33,726 nucleotides of DNA from Gnetum montanum (lineage: Eukaryota; Streptophyta; Gnetopsida; Gnetales; Gnetaceae). Shown here in pieces: positions 11,111 through 21,394 of the stretch. The position numbers and the translations under genes were made by a program. A model generated the notes under the pieces. That model searched no databases, was not told the origin of the DNA, and saw only the letters and a program-made list of their open reading frames with translations. The DNA lies in NCBI GenBank assembly GCA_015680685.1, contig MNCI01029721.1, forward strand, positions 50,186 through 83,911, in the 5' to 3' direction. The stretch's first letter is position 1; the number at the start of each line of letters is the position of its first letter.

Positions 11111-11754
11111 CTTCATGTGTTTCACATGACAATTTCCTCAAGACTATATATACTTCTTATTTCCATGATAAAAAAATACATCCAATATTCTTCAAGTTTG
11201 AGATAAACTTCCATGATGCAAGGATCATACTTATCCTCTTAATATTCTTTAGATCTGAGATAAATTTCCATGATGTAGAGGTTTTGTGGTCATTGGATCA
11301 AAACACCTAACATAGTATATACATTGTAATCATTGAAACTAGTAAAGTATAGAAACACATAAAGATTGAAAAACTATAGTAGTGGTAATTAAGTGAAATC
11401 TGGCTATCCTAAATCTCTAGTTTGGCTTGGAAGTAAGCCAAGGAATAAAACAAAAGGAAAAAACTTAAAATACAAATGAACTGATGAAATATAACAACCA
11501 ACTATGTACCCTAATCTAATTTCTTACACACATGGCATTATTAGACAATTAATCAAAAAAGATATGTAGAAATAGGGTAAGCAACTAATCAATGTTACCT
11601 CTTGATGAAGCATGTTTTGAGAATTTTGTTGTAATGCAAAAGCCAATTGCTAATAATGCAATAAGGAAAATGTAGATAGAGTTTTAATTTCAATGGTAAA
11701 AGCTCAAAACCTTGATGAAGCTAAAATAAATCCTCAAGAAATAAGAATAAACAT
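11111..11754. other. Non-coding spacer between two retroelements
   Basis: No RNase H or RT motif is recognisable upstream of the integrase, so the chromovirus is broken here. The stretch holds a 57-bp tandem duplication (11184-11285) and A-rich sequence up to the next LTR end at 11755. Confidence 0.5.
11184..11285 (+). repeat. 57-bp tandem duplication
   Basis: AATATTCTT at 11184 and 11241 each lead into TTGAGATAAACTTCCATGATG or CTGAGATAAATTTCCATGATG. These are two units with a 57-bp period. The open plus-strand frame at 11083-11310 is produced by this duplication and is not taken as a gene. Confidence 0.8.
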
Positions 11755-12643
11755 TGATGAGTAGTGGGTATCCCCTATGCCCAACCATATGAATCACAAG
11801 CATGTACTAGTAATTTTGTCAAATTTTATGGACTTAGTTCCTAAGTTTGCTCATAATCCTAAACTGTGAGTTAAGGGATTGCATGATCATTATCTTCCTA
11901 AGTCACACTTGTGTGTTGTGTGTGTATGGTTAAATGTGCATTAAGACATATGATGTTTATTTTTTTCATATTTCTATATATTTTTATCCTAATGACTAGG
12001 TGATAAAATAAGTATTTAATGATTACTTATTTAACTAATTAACTATTTTAGTGACTGACTATCTTAACATGAGTATTCATTCCTAATTGTTGCATACATC
12101 TTGAACTAGTATTAACATTGTTGGATTATCAAGTGCCAATTACAAGGTGTGCCAAATGGCTACTATTAGGACTACCAAGTGGAATACATTATGTTAAAAG
12201 TGGTCATACTTATGTGTTCATCATTAAATGTATAGATTAATTTAGACTTGGAATGTAAAGTGCATTGACAATAAAGTGTAATAACAAAGATTAAACTAAT
12301 CTAAGTGCTACAATGAATGCTAGAAATCTCTACTTTACTATTGTTCACACTAATGAGTTTAGGTACATGATGCTTGAATAAAGCTTCATACAATCTTTTT
12401 CATTCATACTATGGACACTTAGAGGAAATTATATCAACTTAGGAATATTAAGGTACAAGGGCTTTACTATGTTATTGATGCACAATGTCATAAATGTAGT
12501 TGGTGTGTGCATTTATATAGGCTTTTCCTGCATTAGTGTTGACCATGTGTTAATGGGGTTGCATCAACCTATGCCTATTAACACAACCTATAGTATAGGG
12601 CTTTATTATATCCCATGACTAACTAAAACCTCATCCTTTAGTT
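11755..12643 (-). mobile_element. 3' LTR of an Athila/Tat-like LTR element
   Basis: This block resembles 19295 to about 19900. Both begin on the plus strand with TGATGAG or TGATAAG, followed by AATCACAAGCAT. Later both carry ATTCATTCCTAA or ATCATTCCTAA, CTACCAAGTGGAAT or TTACCAAATG, and TGGTCATAC. On the minus strand the repeat therefore ends ...TCATCA or ...TTATCA. A TATA box (minus TATATAAAT, 12511-12519) sits where an LTR promoter would be. The upper limit, near the GGATGAGG purine stretch at about 12643, is approximate. The two copies are strongly diverged, so the insertion is old. Confidence 0.7.
12511..12519 (-). promoter_or_regulatory. TATA box in the 3' LTR
   Basis: The minus strand reads CCTATATAAATGCACAC across this site. 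It is the only strong TATA element in this LTR and points in the element's transcription direction. Confidence 0.5.
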
Positions 12644-12749
12644 AATCAAAAGTAAGATCAAGCTTCTTACAAAATTGAGGAAATATGAAATTTATTGATG
12701 AAAAGATAACAAACTGTCTCTAAGTGCCAAATTGTACAAGATTATAAAA

Positions 12750-15666
12750 TTGATGTTCATTGCAATAAAATTGGATACTTTACAAAATTTTAGTAAGAAT
12801 CTTGAGTTGTTGGAGATAAGGAGAATTTCAAATAGTGCTAGGGATGAAGGCTTTTATGGTGCTGAAAGTCTTTCACTAGGTTCTAGTTCTTATGGTAGTG
12901 GTAGCAAGTAAGTTTATCTTGCTACTACTGGTGGGAGCTTGAAAGCATCCAATAGTGCTTTCATTTTCTCTTCCTTACTGCATGGTTTGTATGTAGTCCA
13001 TTTTATTTCACTGATGTGGGCTAGCAAAGGGATATTCCATGTGCATGGAATTACAAGGAATAGCTTCTTGGCATTAACAAATTAGGCTACAAATTCTTTA
13101 TGTTTGAGGTCAAACATCTTTACTAAGTTCTACAACTTGTAATAGTTTTTTATCCTTTTATCTAGGTTCTAAACAATAGATCATTATTTAATGAATTTGC
13201 TTCTAAGAACTTCAAGGTCTATGTTAGCTACCTCCAACTACTACTTGGTTTCCATAGGGTGCTTGAATTTTGCCTCATACAAGAGGTAGGGAATGATCAC
13301 TTGCTTCTCTAATTTAGTTCTTGGCCTCCTTACTATGAGCATAGCTAAGTTTACGTAATGGAGGTTGTCAAGATTCATATACTTCGTCATCTCTACAACT
13401 CCTACAAGTGTGTTTTTGCAATGTTATATGCGTTTAAGCCATCCAAGATTAGTTTCCACATGTGGCCTATTTGCTAGAGTTGCGAGAGGACCCTGTTAAT
13501 TTTCTCTTGGTTAGTTAAATTTCATTTCCATTCAGCTCCTTAAGAAGCCCAACCTAGTCCCTGTAATAATTTTTGACTTGTTCAAATTTTAGGGCCTCAT
13601 TCTTCTAGGTGGCTACCTTGATGGTCATTTTATAATGAAGTGCTTAGCCTTCCTCCATCAAGAAATATCTATTCTCTACTATCAACCTCATCAGATCAAG
13701 GTTTACCCTCTCTAGCTACTCTTATTATTGTCAAAAAAATTTGACCATCTTATCACTTTATTGTTCAACATTTCATAGGCAATGAACATGCTTGGTGAGA
13801 ACTAAGTTTTTCTTGCAGACCTATGATAGATCCTTGTTGGTGTTTAATGTCATAAATTTTGACTAGGATGCCTCAAACACCATGTCCTTTTTTGCATTCT
13901 CAACCTCCCTTAATTTATACTCAAGCTGTTGGAGAGCTTCATCCCTTATGATTCCTAGGCTAAGAATGGTAGGATCGAACAGATAGGTTTTCAACTCTAC
14001 AACCTCAGTGGCCAACTATTAGTTTTCTATGGTGGCTGCATTTAGTTAAGAATTGGTGATAAGGATTTTATCCTTCTTCTCTAGCATCTATGATTGGGTT
14101 GCTATAATCTTATTTGAGAGATCAAAGATCTTCAAAAGTAGTTGCCTAATTTCCACTAGTTGTTCCAACACTTCTTCATGTTTGGCAATGCTCATTCAAT
14201 CACTCACTACTCCTATGGATGTTTTAACACTTTCCATTACAACAATATCATATATGAATACCATAGGAGCATTTAGGACTTCTATTACCCTATCAGCCAC
14301 CACCTTTGCTACTATTTCCTATCCTTAGTATTGCATCATCATAACAATTACCCCCTCACCTTTCTCTAAGTGCACCAAGAGAGTTGTCACATTTCCTAAA
14401 ATTTTAGGAAATTCTTGTCTAGGGATGGATTGTAACTTCCCAAGTACTATGATTCATTCTTAAGAGTGGTTGATTTCTTTATGTGAAAAATAGTGAGATA
14501 ATTTCTTCGTTTAGTTAGTTGATGATTCTTGTGACTTTTTTTAGATGGCTAAGCAATGAATAGTAAATTGATGGCTTCCCACCACCAATCAAACCCTATT
14601 ATTTTTGTAGTTCATACTCATGGAGTATATGGAGTTGTGCAGTAGCTACAAGTGTTTCAGGCATTGTCTTTGGCATTGTAGGTGTTCATGGTGTTGGCCT
14701 CTACTATTCTTGCAACTTAGCTAGTACTTTTTCCTTCATCATCTCCTACCAATATGTGGTAGGAGCATGAAGAGCCACATCATTGGCATAGCATGCTATG
14801 CCTCCCTTTTTGCAAAGTTTTATGATTAAGCATGAGAAGGAAAGTGTCTTCCTTTATTTTTCATTTTCTTTAAACTACTTTTCTATTTCCATATAGATAA
14901 GCTATGAAAGGTTGATAAGGAACTTATCACTTAGAGTGGTGAATGCATGGGTAGAGAAGGTTGTAAGCTTACTTGGCCTCAGTGTGGGATCTAGGTGATA
15001 GTCCATAGTTTTTATGTAAGCACATTTTGCCTTCAGGAGTGCACCTTACTTCTTGTGGTTCACTACATAGTAGCACTAGATCCATTCCTTCTTAGCCTTT
15101 GGATCTACCTAGGTAAATATTTCTACTAGTTTTTTCCTTGTGTTGGGCAACCTAAGAACCTCTATTATAGCCTCAACCAAGTAGGAAACTGTGATGTCCT
15201 TGATTTTGACAGATGCATCTCCTTGCAAATTATTCTAGAATAAGTAGGTCTCCCCCATATACCATTCTCAAATAGAAAATAGAATGGACCACATGGAAGG
15301 CTCCTATAATTGAGTATAGACATCTTTTGGATCCAACTCCAAGAAGGATCCAAAGTTTAGTTCTTGAAAAATGAAACTCTAAACCTCCTTGTTTTTGATA
15401 TTTTCTAGGTAGGCCTCTATCAATGTGACCCCAAGGTTAGGCCTTGATCTTAGAGCCTCATCTTTCCTAGATTGGTTACCTTCTATAGTAGGATTCTATA
15501 GAGCAAATACCACTTTAGGCTCCTCCCAAAGAGGTCATATCACATGTGTTACTTTAACCTCTTGTTCTTGGGGTTGTTATGGTTGTTGCTAGTTCTTTCC
15601 TCCTCTTGGCTACTTTTTCCTTAGCTAGGAAGATCCTTCGGCTAGTGCTGCTTTCTTTGGTGCCAT
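12750..15666 (-). pseudogene. Long coiled-coil extra ORF of the LTR element, riddled with TAG stops
   Basis: From an ATG at 15666 (MAPKKAALAEGSS) a coding-like frame runs for about 1.2 kb without an indel but with about 22 stops. A frameshift near 14460 continues it to about 13480 and another to about 12750, for roughly 950 codons in all. The first third is rich in Q, P and K, then has a folded-looking block (DASVKIKDITVSYLVEAIIE, TPT-like TLRPSKLTTFST) whose layout resembles, from memory, the 'putative plant transposon protein' domain of plant retroelement extra ORFs. The middle part is heptad-like and probably coiled coil (LATEVVELKTYL, ALQQLEYKLREVENAKK, RVNLDLMRLIVEN). It lies where an extra ORF next to the 3' LTR would be. 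No pol or transposase motif is present and function is unknown. In the first 1.2 kb about 15 of 22 stops are TAG, while no CAG codon remains and CAA is common. Confidence 0.6.
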
Positions 15667-16689
15667 TTGTGATCACAAACGTGACCTCTGATTAGAGTTT
15701 TAGTTTATAACCCTTAGTTTTTCAGATACCTTTCTTATTAGATTGGGTTCACTTAGGTTTATTTGTGACTTTGGTAGATTCATTATTTTATTAATTACCT
15801 ACTAGATTTTTTTGTGAGGTTTAACCCTATTTAGGATAAATATTTTAACATTATTTCAATGGGTAATCCTTGGGGAGTTAGAAAAATTTTGAAAAGCTTT
15901 CCATCATTAACCAAATATTTGTGACCTCTATGTCATAAAGCTTACCTTAAATAACTAGAGGATCAAAAACTGAGATGAATCGGATGAATAGTTGACAAGT
16001 CAGAGTGCTTGAAAGGTCTCTAGTCTCTGAAAAATGCAAAAGCTCCTCTCTTGTTTGGAATCAAAAGGTGAAAAATGGCTATGTGTCACACATATTTATA
16101 TTATTTTTCTACTACCTTAACAAGGATGCATTGATACAACAATAAAAAGAAATATTTTACATTAGAAAACTAAGGATTTTGGAAGAGTTTAAAGATGAAA
16201 CAAGAGCTTAAAGAAAGCCATAAAAGCATAGAAGAATAGCAAAACATGGAAGAGGACATTAAATTCATTAGAAAAGGAGATTGAACTAGATTTAGATGAA
16301 ATGAGGATGTCAAGAGAATGCAACATTGGATGTTCAAGTGGGGAAATGATAGGATCAACTAAAAATGACTAAGGAATAAGAATTTTAACTTCAAAATACT
16401 AAAAGGTATCCTCCCTAGATTAGGTTCATGCCTATGATGCCCTTGCATATTCTCATCTTAAGGAGTCCATAGGAACCAAGTATAATTAATGATCATTAGA
16501 AGTTAAAGTTCAAATCCACTAGAGATCATCCAAGGATTATGTTACTTTCTTAATGGATACATTAATAGATAAGGATAGAAGGTATTGAGGTGATCAACAA
16601 TGAGGTTAGAAGGATGGAAGAGAGATATAGTGGTAAGAGATTCATAGCTTCACCACATGACATCTTTGTGAAATGTATGATTAAGAGGA
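15667..16689. other. Element interior without a recognised gene
   Basis: I read both strands here for RT (YVDD-like), protease (DSGA-like), RNase H and integrase motifs and found none. The 170-bp leader just upstream of the long ORF has several short minus-strand frames only. A 14-bp perfect palindrome, TTTGTGATCACAAA (15666-15679), touches the ATG of that ORF. Confidence 0.5.
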
Positions 16690-17109
16690 TATGATACCAC
16701 CCCATCCTTAGTTGAGACCAAGTGCATTCATGGTTAGTAACTTCACATTGCCATATTTTGTCCATTCAACAATGAAGAATTCATGGCCACCCCCATACGA
16801 CAAACACCACTCCAAAACAGAAGAAAAGAGAAGCAGGAAAAGAGTAAGAACCTGAGTTAGAGGGATACCTTTAGGCATGGATAACATGTCTTTCCAGCCT
16901 AATAACCAGTTCTTGTAGCTCATTATTGTGTCTAAGGGATGTTCTTTGAATTTCCATGTATTTTTATTTTTGATTTTTTTCATAGGAAACACACCATGCA
17001 AAGACATGCTTCCTATTATGATCATAAAACTCAAGAAGGAAGTTGAGAATAGAAGATGATAAATCTCCTTGAAGACACACCGTTGCTCATCCTCCTTGGT
17101 CCATTCCAA
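16690..17109 (-). CDS. Unrecognised 133-codon open frame inside the LTR element
   Basis: This frame runs without a stop from an ATG at 17109 (MEWTKEDEQRCVFKEIYHLL) to 16708, and a few residues of coding-like sequence follow (GWGGIIS). That is notable because neighbouring frames are full of stops. The composition looks protein-like, with many W, G and charged residues, e.g. NTWKFKEHPLDTIMSYKNW, LLGWKDMLSMPKG and CLSYGGGHEFFIVEWTKYG. I do not recognise a family. It lies between the gag core and the long coiled-coil ORF on the same strand, so it may be an internal exon-like part of the element's extra coding region or a captured host fragment. It lacks a signal peptide, and the short hydrophobic run VLTLFLLLFSSVLEW could be a buried helix. 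Confidence 0.35.
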
Positions 17110-17821
17110 GTTTGTTAAGTATTAAGTTCATTGATTACTTTTAAGTTTAAGTTTGAAAGGACCTCATGCTTCTAGGATACAAAGTCTTGTAGAGTTTGAT
17201 GAAATGGGTGAATGTCATGACTTACTACTTTCTATCATCAGAGAATTAATGATCAATTAATCAAGGACACAATCCAAAGATAAAATATGATCATTATTAA
17301 TCAATCATACCAGAACATTAAACATTGTACTCTTCATTTCCAAAAATAAAATCAATTACAACAAAAGTACAAGATTAAGCATGAATGAAACCAAACATAA
17401 CGAAGCAAAGAAAGACAAAAAATTAAAATATATAAAAGAAATTGTAAAATATTCAAGAAAAATGGAAAACATATGAAGAATAGTGTAAAAAAAAGCTGAA
17501 AAATCGGGGAGTCTATATTGAATTTTAACATAGGTAATTATTTCCCCCATGACTTACTTGGAAGGAGGAGATTTGAAAGAGAGAGCATGCTTGTCCATTT
17601 GTTAAGGTTTCTATGTTACCTATTATTTTTTATTCTAGGAAAGGTGTTATTTGCTGATTGTTGACTAGAAACCATTTATTTAGGCTTAAAGAATGGTAGA
17701 TCATGATGGCTATAGAAGGAAATCTTGCATGAATGATATAAGGTGCTCTAGTTTAGAAAGATAAAACTTCTTTTTATAGAAATATGGATCTTTATTATAC
17801 TCTACACTCTTTCATTTCTTA
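17110..17821. other. Element interior, no recognised gene
   Basis: Here an intact element would carry the end of gag and the start of pol. I find no protease, RT or zinc-knuckle motif on the minus strand, only A+T-rich sequence with short frames such as 17356-17550, which is hydrophobic low-complexity sequence. Confidence 0.45.
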
Positions 17822-18220
17822 TTATACTTCATCTATGATATGCCTTAATTGTTCCATTTGAGAAAATCCATGGCTTGGGCATCTATGAAAAAGAGAGTAA
17901 TACTTTGCTAAAGCTACATTAAGGGATTCATAATTCCCTTGTTTCCACAATTGAATCTATTTTCTTATATTAAAAACCTTAGTTTATGTTTGATATTTGT
18001 CACTAAGTAACTCCAACATCATACTCCACTTTCTAATAGATTCCAATTCTAGGGACCAATACCAATTTTTAGCCTTTTTGGTCAATTTCATGAGAAATAG
18101 TTGAAGCCTTTGTCATTCATTTTCAATATTTTATAAGACGTAGGCATCTTGGAAGTGTTGCAAGAAATGTTAAGGATCTACATTGTAGCATCCCTCAAAT
18201 TTTGTAATGTTTTCATATTT
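17822..18220 (-). pseudogene. Gypsy-type gag core (retrotransposon gag domain) relic
   Basis: Gag forms the particle that packages retrotransposon RNA. The minus strand carries the classic plant gag order: LFLMKLTKKAKNWYWSLE, then IRKWSMMLELLSDKYQ, then a QGNYESLNVALAKYYSLF helix and HRCPSHGFSQMEQLRHIID, ending in a TAA at 17822. Two in-frame stops occur (TAA in ..KYQT*TK, TAG in ..IRK*IQ). The resemblance to the retrotransposon gag domain of Athila/Tat and related elements is clear from the A-WY, E-SL and CP-HG landmarks. Upstream reading to about 18220 is coding-like but broken. The zinc knuckle and everything after the core is missing or unrecognisable. The same strand and order as the primer-binding site and LTR tie it to this element. 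Confidence 0.8.
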
Positions 18221-19273
18221 AGATGTTTAATCTGAATATCATTTTGATGCATAATTGTTGTGTATACAACCTTCCTTATATTATCCATAGTCCTTGTAGT
18301 AAGAAGGGATTCATTATAATCATCTTAATCATCATGGCCCCTATCTTGATCATGTCCTCTTCTATTCTACATGTTATGTCTTCTTTCATTTTAATGCTCT
18401 TTGGATTACTCTCATTCTCTATCCCTTCTACCATCTTTGTCTCTATCTCACTTATTATTCCTTTTCTTTTTCCTTCATTGGATCATTTATCATTTTCCCT
18501 TTTGTCATATCTACACTCATTCTCATGATAAGTTTATGATGATGATTGATAGCTTAGAGAATATGCCAACTTGCCATCACTCCATGACCTCTTAGTTCAT
18601 TCTTAGATGGCCTACTAGAAGACCTAGGTCTTGAGGTCCTCCTAGAATTCAATTTGGTTCTCCCTCTTCCTTTGTTACTAGCCAAGGTTAAGCATAGCCA
18701 TGGATTTGTTATATCATCTACATTAAGTGATGGTTTGTTTCCTTCTCTTCTAATTGTGACATAAGAACAATACTAGTCTCCTTTCCTTTGAACAACTTCC
18801 TATCAGGCTTCTATGAAATAATTCCCTTGGCATTGGGCCTTAGTAGACTATTAGGACCTTGACATCTCATTAAAGCTCTTGCACTCACTAGTGGCTGCCT
18901 CCAATTCAATATTTATTAATGTTTCCATAAGCATTGATTGGATTGAATGATTAAGAAGTAACACTATGTTGCCTTCAAGGTCCCCCCATCTTATTTGATC
19001 ATCTTGGTAAAGTAAAAAGTTAAATCCAAATAATAAGGATGTAGATAATGGTAGCCAACCTTAACTTAATAGGGTACTACATCTTTTTTTGTAGCTATTC
19101 TATCATGTTTCCTTGTAGAATCATGAACAAGTGAGAAATTGACTCTATGAAAAGAATTAATTTTTCAATTATTATGTATGTATGAAATAAAATATTATTA
19201 TTTCTGAAGTTATAAATCATTAATCTCGTAATTGCAATCATGAATGGTAATAACTATCTAAATCAACAGCATT
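18221..19273 (-). other. Gag 5' region and leader of the LTR element, decayed
   Basis: Between the primer-binding site and the gag core, the minus strand has fragments of coding character (about 18900-18500, rich in S, R and K, e.g. RGRTKLNSRRTSRPRSSSR) spread over more than one frame. This fits a basic N-terminal gag region plus 5' leader. I cannot define a start codon. Confidence 0.4.
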
Positions 19274-19294
19274 GGTCCCTAGCACTAGTGCCAA
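19274..19294 (-). other. Primer-binding site of the LTR element
   Basis: The minus strand reads TTGGCACTAGTGCTAGGGACC immediately after the LTR end ...TTATCA. It follows the pattern TGGCGCCGTTGCYGGGGA used by Athila/Tat gypsy elements, with CG-to-CA/TA type changes. Its exact abutment to the repeat boundary at 19295 is strong positional support. A tRNA 3' end would anneal here to start reverse transcription. Confidence 0.7.
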
Positions 19295-19900
19295 TGATAA
19301 GTAATAGAGTAGTCTCAACACCCGACTATATAAATCACAAGCATACACACGTAACTTGCTTGTAATCTATGGACTACATTAGCTTGGTATTTAGATGGTT
19401 AATTATTAATCATAGGTCACTATCTTCCCAGTTATACTTGTAAGGTCCTTAGTACATATAATTGAGTACAATTGAGGTGTTTGATGTTGATATTGGTTAA
19501 GTCATGGTAAAATATTAAAAATCTAGTTTATCTAATCTAAATGCAAGAACTAAATCTATTTTAGCCTAAGTGATGAATTATCATTCCTAACTTTCCGTAC
19601 ACATCCTAAACTTATATTGCCAAGCATATCAAGTGGCACACTACTTGGATTACCAAATGTTAACATATTTATGTTTGAAATTGGTCATACTCATGTTATG
19701 TGTTTAGCATGCATATAAACATAAATAATTAACTAATTACACATAAATTAAATGGGAAATGAAATTAAATTTTAAGTAAAGAAATATTAAGCTAAGTGAA
19801 AGGGCCTTCAATTACTACTCAACATGACTTATCCTCTTGAATTGTTTTTAATATCTTTATAAGTTTTGTGACACTACCGACTTCCACTAATTTTTCTTTC
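19295..19900 (-). mobile_element. 5' LTR of the Athila/Tat-like element (visible part)
   Basis: Partner of the LTR at 11755-12643, about 7.5 kb away in direct orientation. It shares the inner end TGATAAG (plus strand), AATCACAAGCAT(A)CACACG, the TTACCAAATG block and TTGGTCATACTCATG. Similarity fades above about 19850, and I cannot place the outer end or a target duplication, so the true limit may lie up to about 20100. Confidence 0.65.
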
Positions 19901-20157
19901 CTTTCATGTGAGATCTTTAAGTTAGTTTTCTTAGCTATAAATATTTCAATTTAAAGGGAATGTGAAAATTTTAAAAATGGTTAAAAGTTCACTTACTACT
20001 AGATATTTTTGAAACAGTGTATTTGCTTTACCGCTTCAACTACAATGCACGTTGCCAATGTGGCATTCTCTATTAAGATATATGGACCACATGAGGCTGA
20101 ATTATAGATACCTATGGATGTGCCTGCATAATTATTTTGTATTTTTTCTATTTATCT

Positions 20158-20420
20158 TTATCAAAGTCTTTGCAACTTTTTCCAACCATGTCTTTTTAGG
20201 TCTTTTACTATCCTTCCTTATCCAAGTCCTTTCAACTCTTTCATACAATATCCTTTTTGAATCTTTTACTGTCCATCCTTATACAATTCCTTTCAATTTT
20301 TTCATACCATATATCTTTTCCTATCTTTTACTATCCATGTTTATCCAATTCTTTTGAACTTTTTCATTCCATGTCTTTTTCTTATCCATATCAAGTCCTT
20401 TCAAACTTTTTTGTCTTTTT
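20158..20420 (+). repeat. Minisatellite, 60-62 bp unit, about four copies
   Basis: Units begin at 20158, 20218, 20279 and 20341 with TTATC(C)AA.TC, followed by TTTCAACT.TTTCATAC and TCTTTTACTATCCAT. A partial fifth unit starts near 20383. The unit is pyrimidine-rich on the plus strand. The overlapping plus-strand open frames 20052-20357 and 20257-20451, with their repeated F, L and S residues, are by-products of this array. Confidence 0.9.
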
Positions 20421-20935
20421 TGTAATGTTCCGATTTGCAAGTAGATACTGAACAAAGATATTCTGTATGGTTTTCAATATCATAAAAGTTTGCTCTGAAT
20501 GATTTTCCATATTATGGTAGCTTCCTGGGCCACACACAACATTCAGCAACACAGTAAAAGTTTTCTATAACAAGTCTTTGTTTCTACTTCTCTACTTGGA
20601 TGAATGTAAATTTGATATAACTAAAATATGTGAAAAAAGTTAAGGCATGCGGGTGGGTGCTCTGTCATGTGGATATGCCATGCCATTCATCAAGTATGGT
20701 TACGAGGGCTGGGTTGGGACATTTCATTATTACATCTAATGGTCCACACGGAGAGTCATCTGTTTGGGTGGGGCTTTGTTGCAGTGATTGTTAAAGCAGA
20801 AACATGTACAAAACGCAAATCCTCGAGTTTAGCCAGAAAAAGTTATTGTAACTTTATATCATGAAGGGCAATGCAGCTGCAACCTGAAGTGCATGGTTAT
20901 GCTACCAATACTACCATCCAAATGATATCAGTAGC
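20421..20935. other. Upstream flank of the BAHD fragment
   Basis: No coding motif is seen. Between about 20640 and 20930 the sequence is visibly richer in G and C than its surroundings (GCATGCGGGTGGGTGC, GGTTGGGACATTTC) and probably belongs to the gene-derived segment, perhaps former promoter or leader sequence. A TTATATCATGAAGG stretch at about 20850 is only a weak TATA candidate. Confidence 0.35.
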
Positions 20936-20989
20936 ATGCCAAAAATAAAGAAATATTTCAACCTATCCCAGCCGAATCTCATCATCGCA

Positions 20990-21394
20990 ATGAGTTCTTC
21001 CCTGGAGACCCTAACTGTGGCCCAAAAACATCTCGAGATTGCAAAATTACAGGCAGAAACTGTGTATCTAGTAGAGGAAACTCTGCAGCAAGTTTTGAAC
21101 TTGAACATCTTGGATAATTAGATGCGCTACAGATTCCATCCAGTACTTTTACTCATCTACAAGCAGTTCCCCAATGTAGCTGCAATTGTTAAGCAAGCTC
21201 TGGCCAAGTTGCTTGTGTACTACTATCCACTTGGAGGTAGGCTCCAGATAAAGGATCCCACAACCCACAAGCTGGAGGTGGATTGTAGCGTTGACAGTGG
21301 TGCTATGGCAGAATTACTTTGCAGTGGCACTGTGCTCGGAATTTCGCCTTCTCATGTCATCAGCAACAGGCTCCAGGATTTCAAAATTAGGTGA
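20990..21394 (+). pseudogene. BAHD acyltransferase, N-terminal fragment
   Basis: BAHD enzymes are cytosolic plant acyltransferases that move acyl groups from CoA thioesters to alcohols or amines in specialised metabolism. From ATG 20990 (MSSSLETLTVAQKHLE) one frame carries the family's N-terminal signposts: LNILDN, an RYRFHPVLLLIYK segment, IVKQALAKLLVYYYPLGGRL at about residues 70-90, and KLEVDCSVDSGAMAEL. The last two blocks correspond to the ALS.LVYYYP.AGRL and LEV.C...GA.F.EA motifs. An in-frame TAG at 21119-21121 breaks it, and the frame ends at 21392. The HXXXD and DFGWG catalytic and structural motifs are not found downstream in this window. At about 134 codons it is under a third of the usual 430-460. 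AG|GTGAAA at its end could be a splice donor, so exon 1 of a gene with a very long intron is a less likely alternative. Confidence 0.75.

Noticed and set aside
12750-15666. Alternative genetic code with TAG as glutamine
   Set aside because: Other relics in the window also have TGA and TAA stops at conserved R, W and Q positions, and frameshifts exist, so decay explains the data better.
16170-16358. Minus-strand 62-codon frame in the LTR element
   Set aside because: It is hydrophobic and low in complexity, has no family resemblance, and lies opposite an A/G-rich strand.
18223-18595. Plus-strand open frames rich in S, L, F and I
   Set aside because: They lie opposite the basic 5' gag region of the minus-strand element, and the apparent hydrophobic protein is the complement of a lysine/glutamate-rich frame.
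20052-20451. Two plus-strand frames that look like membrane proteins
   Set aside because: They are generated by the pyrimidine-rich minisatellite, and the repeated residues follow its 60-62 bp period.
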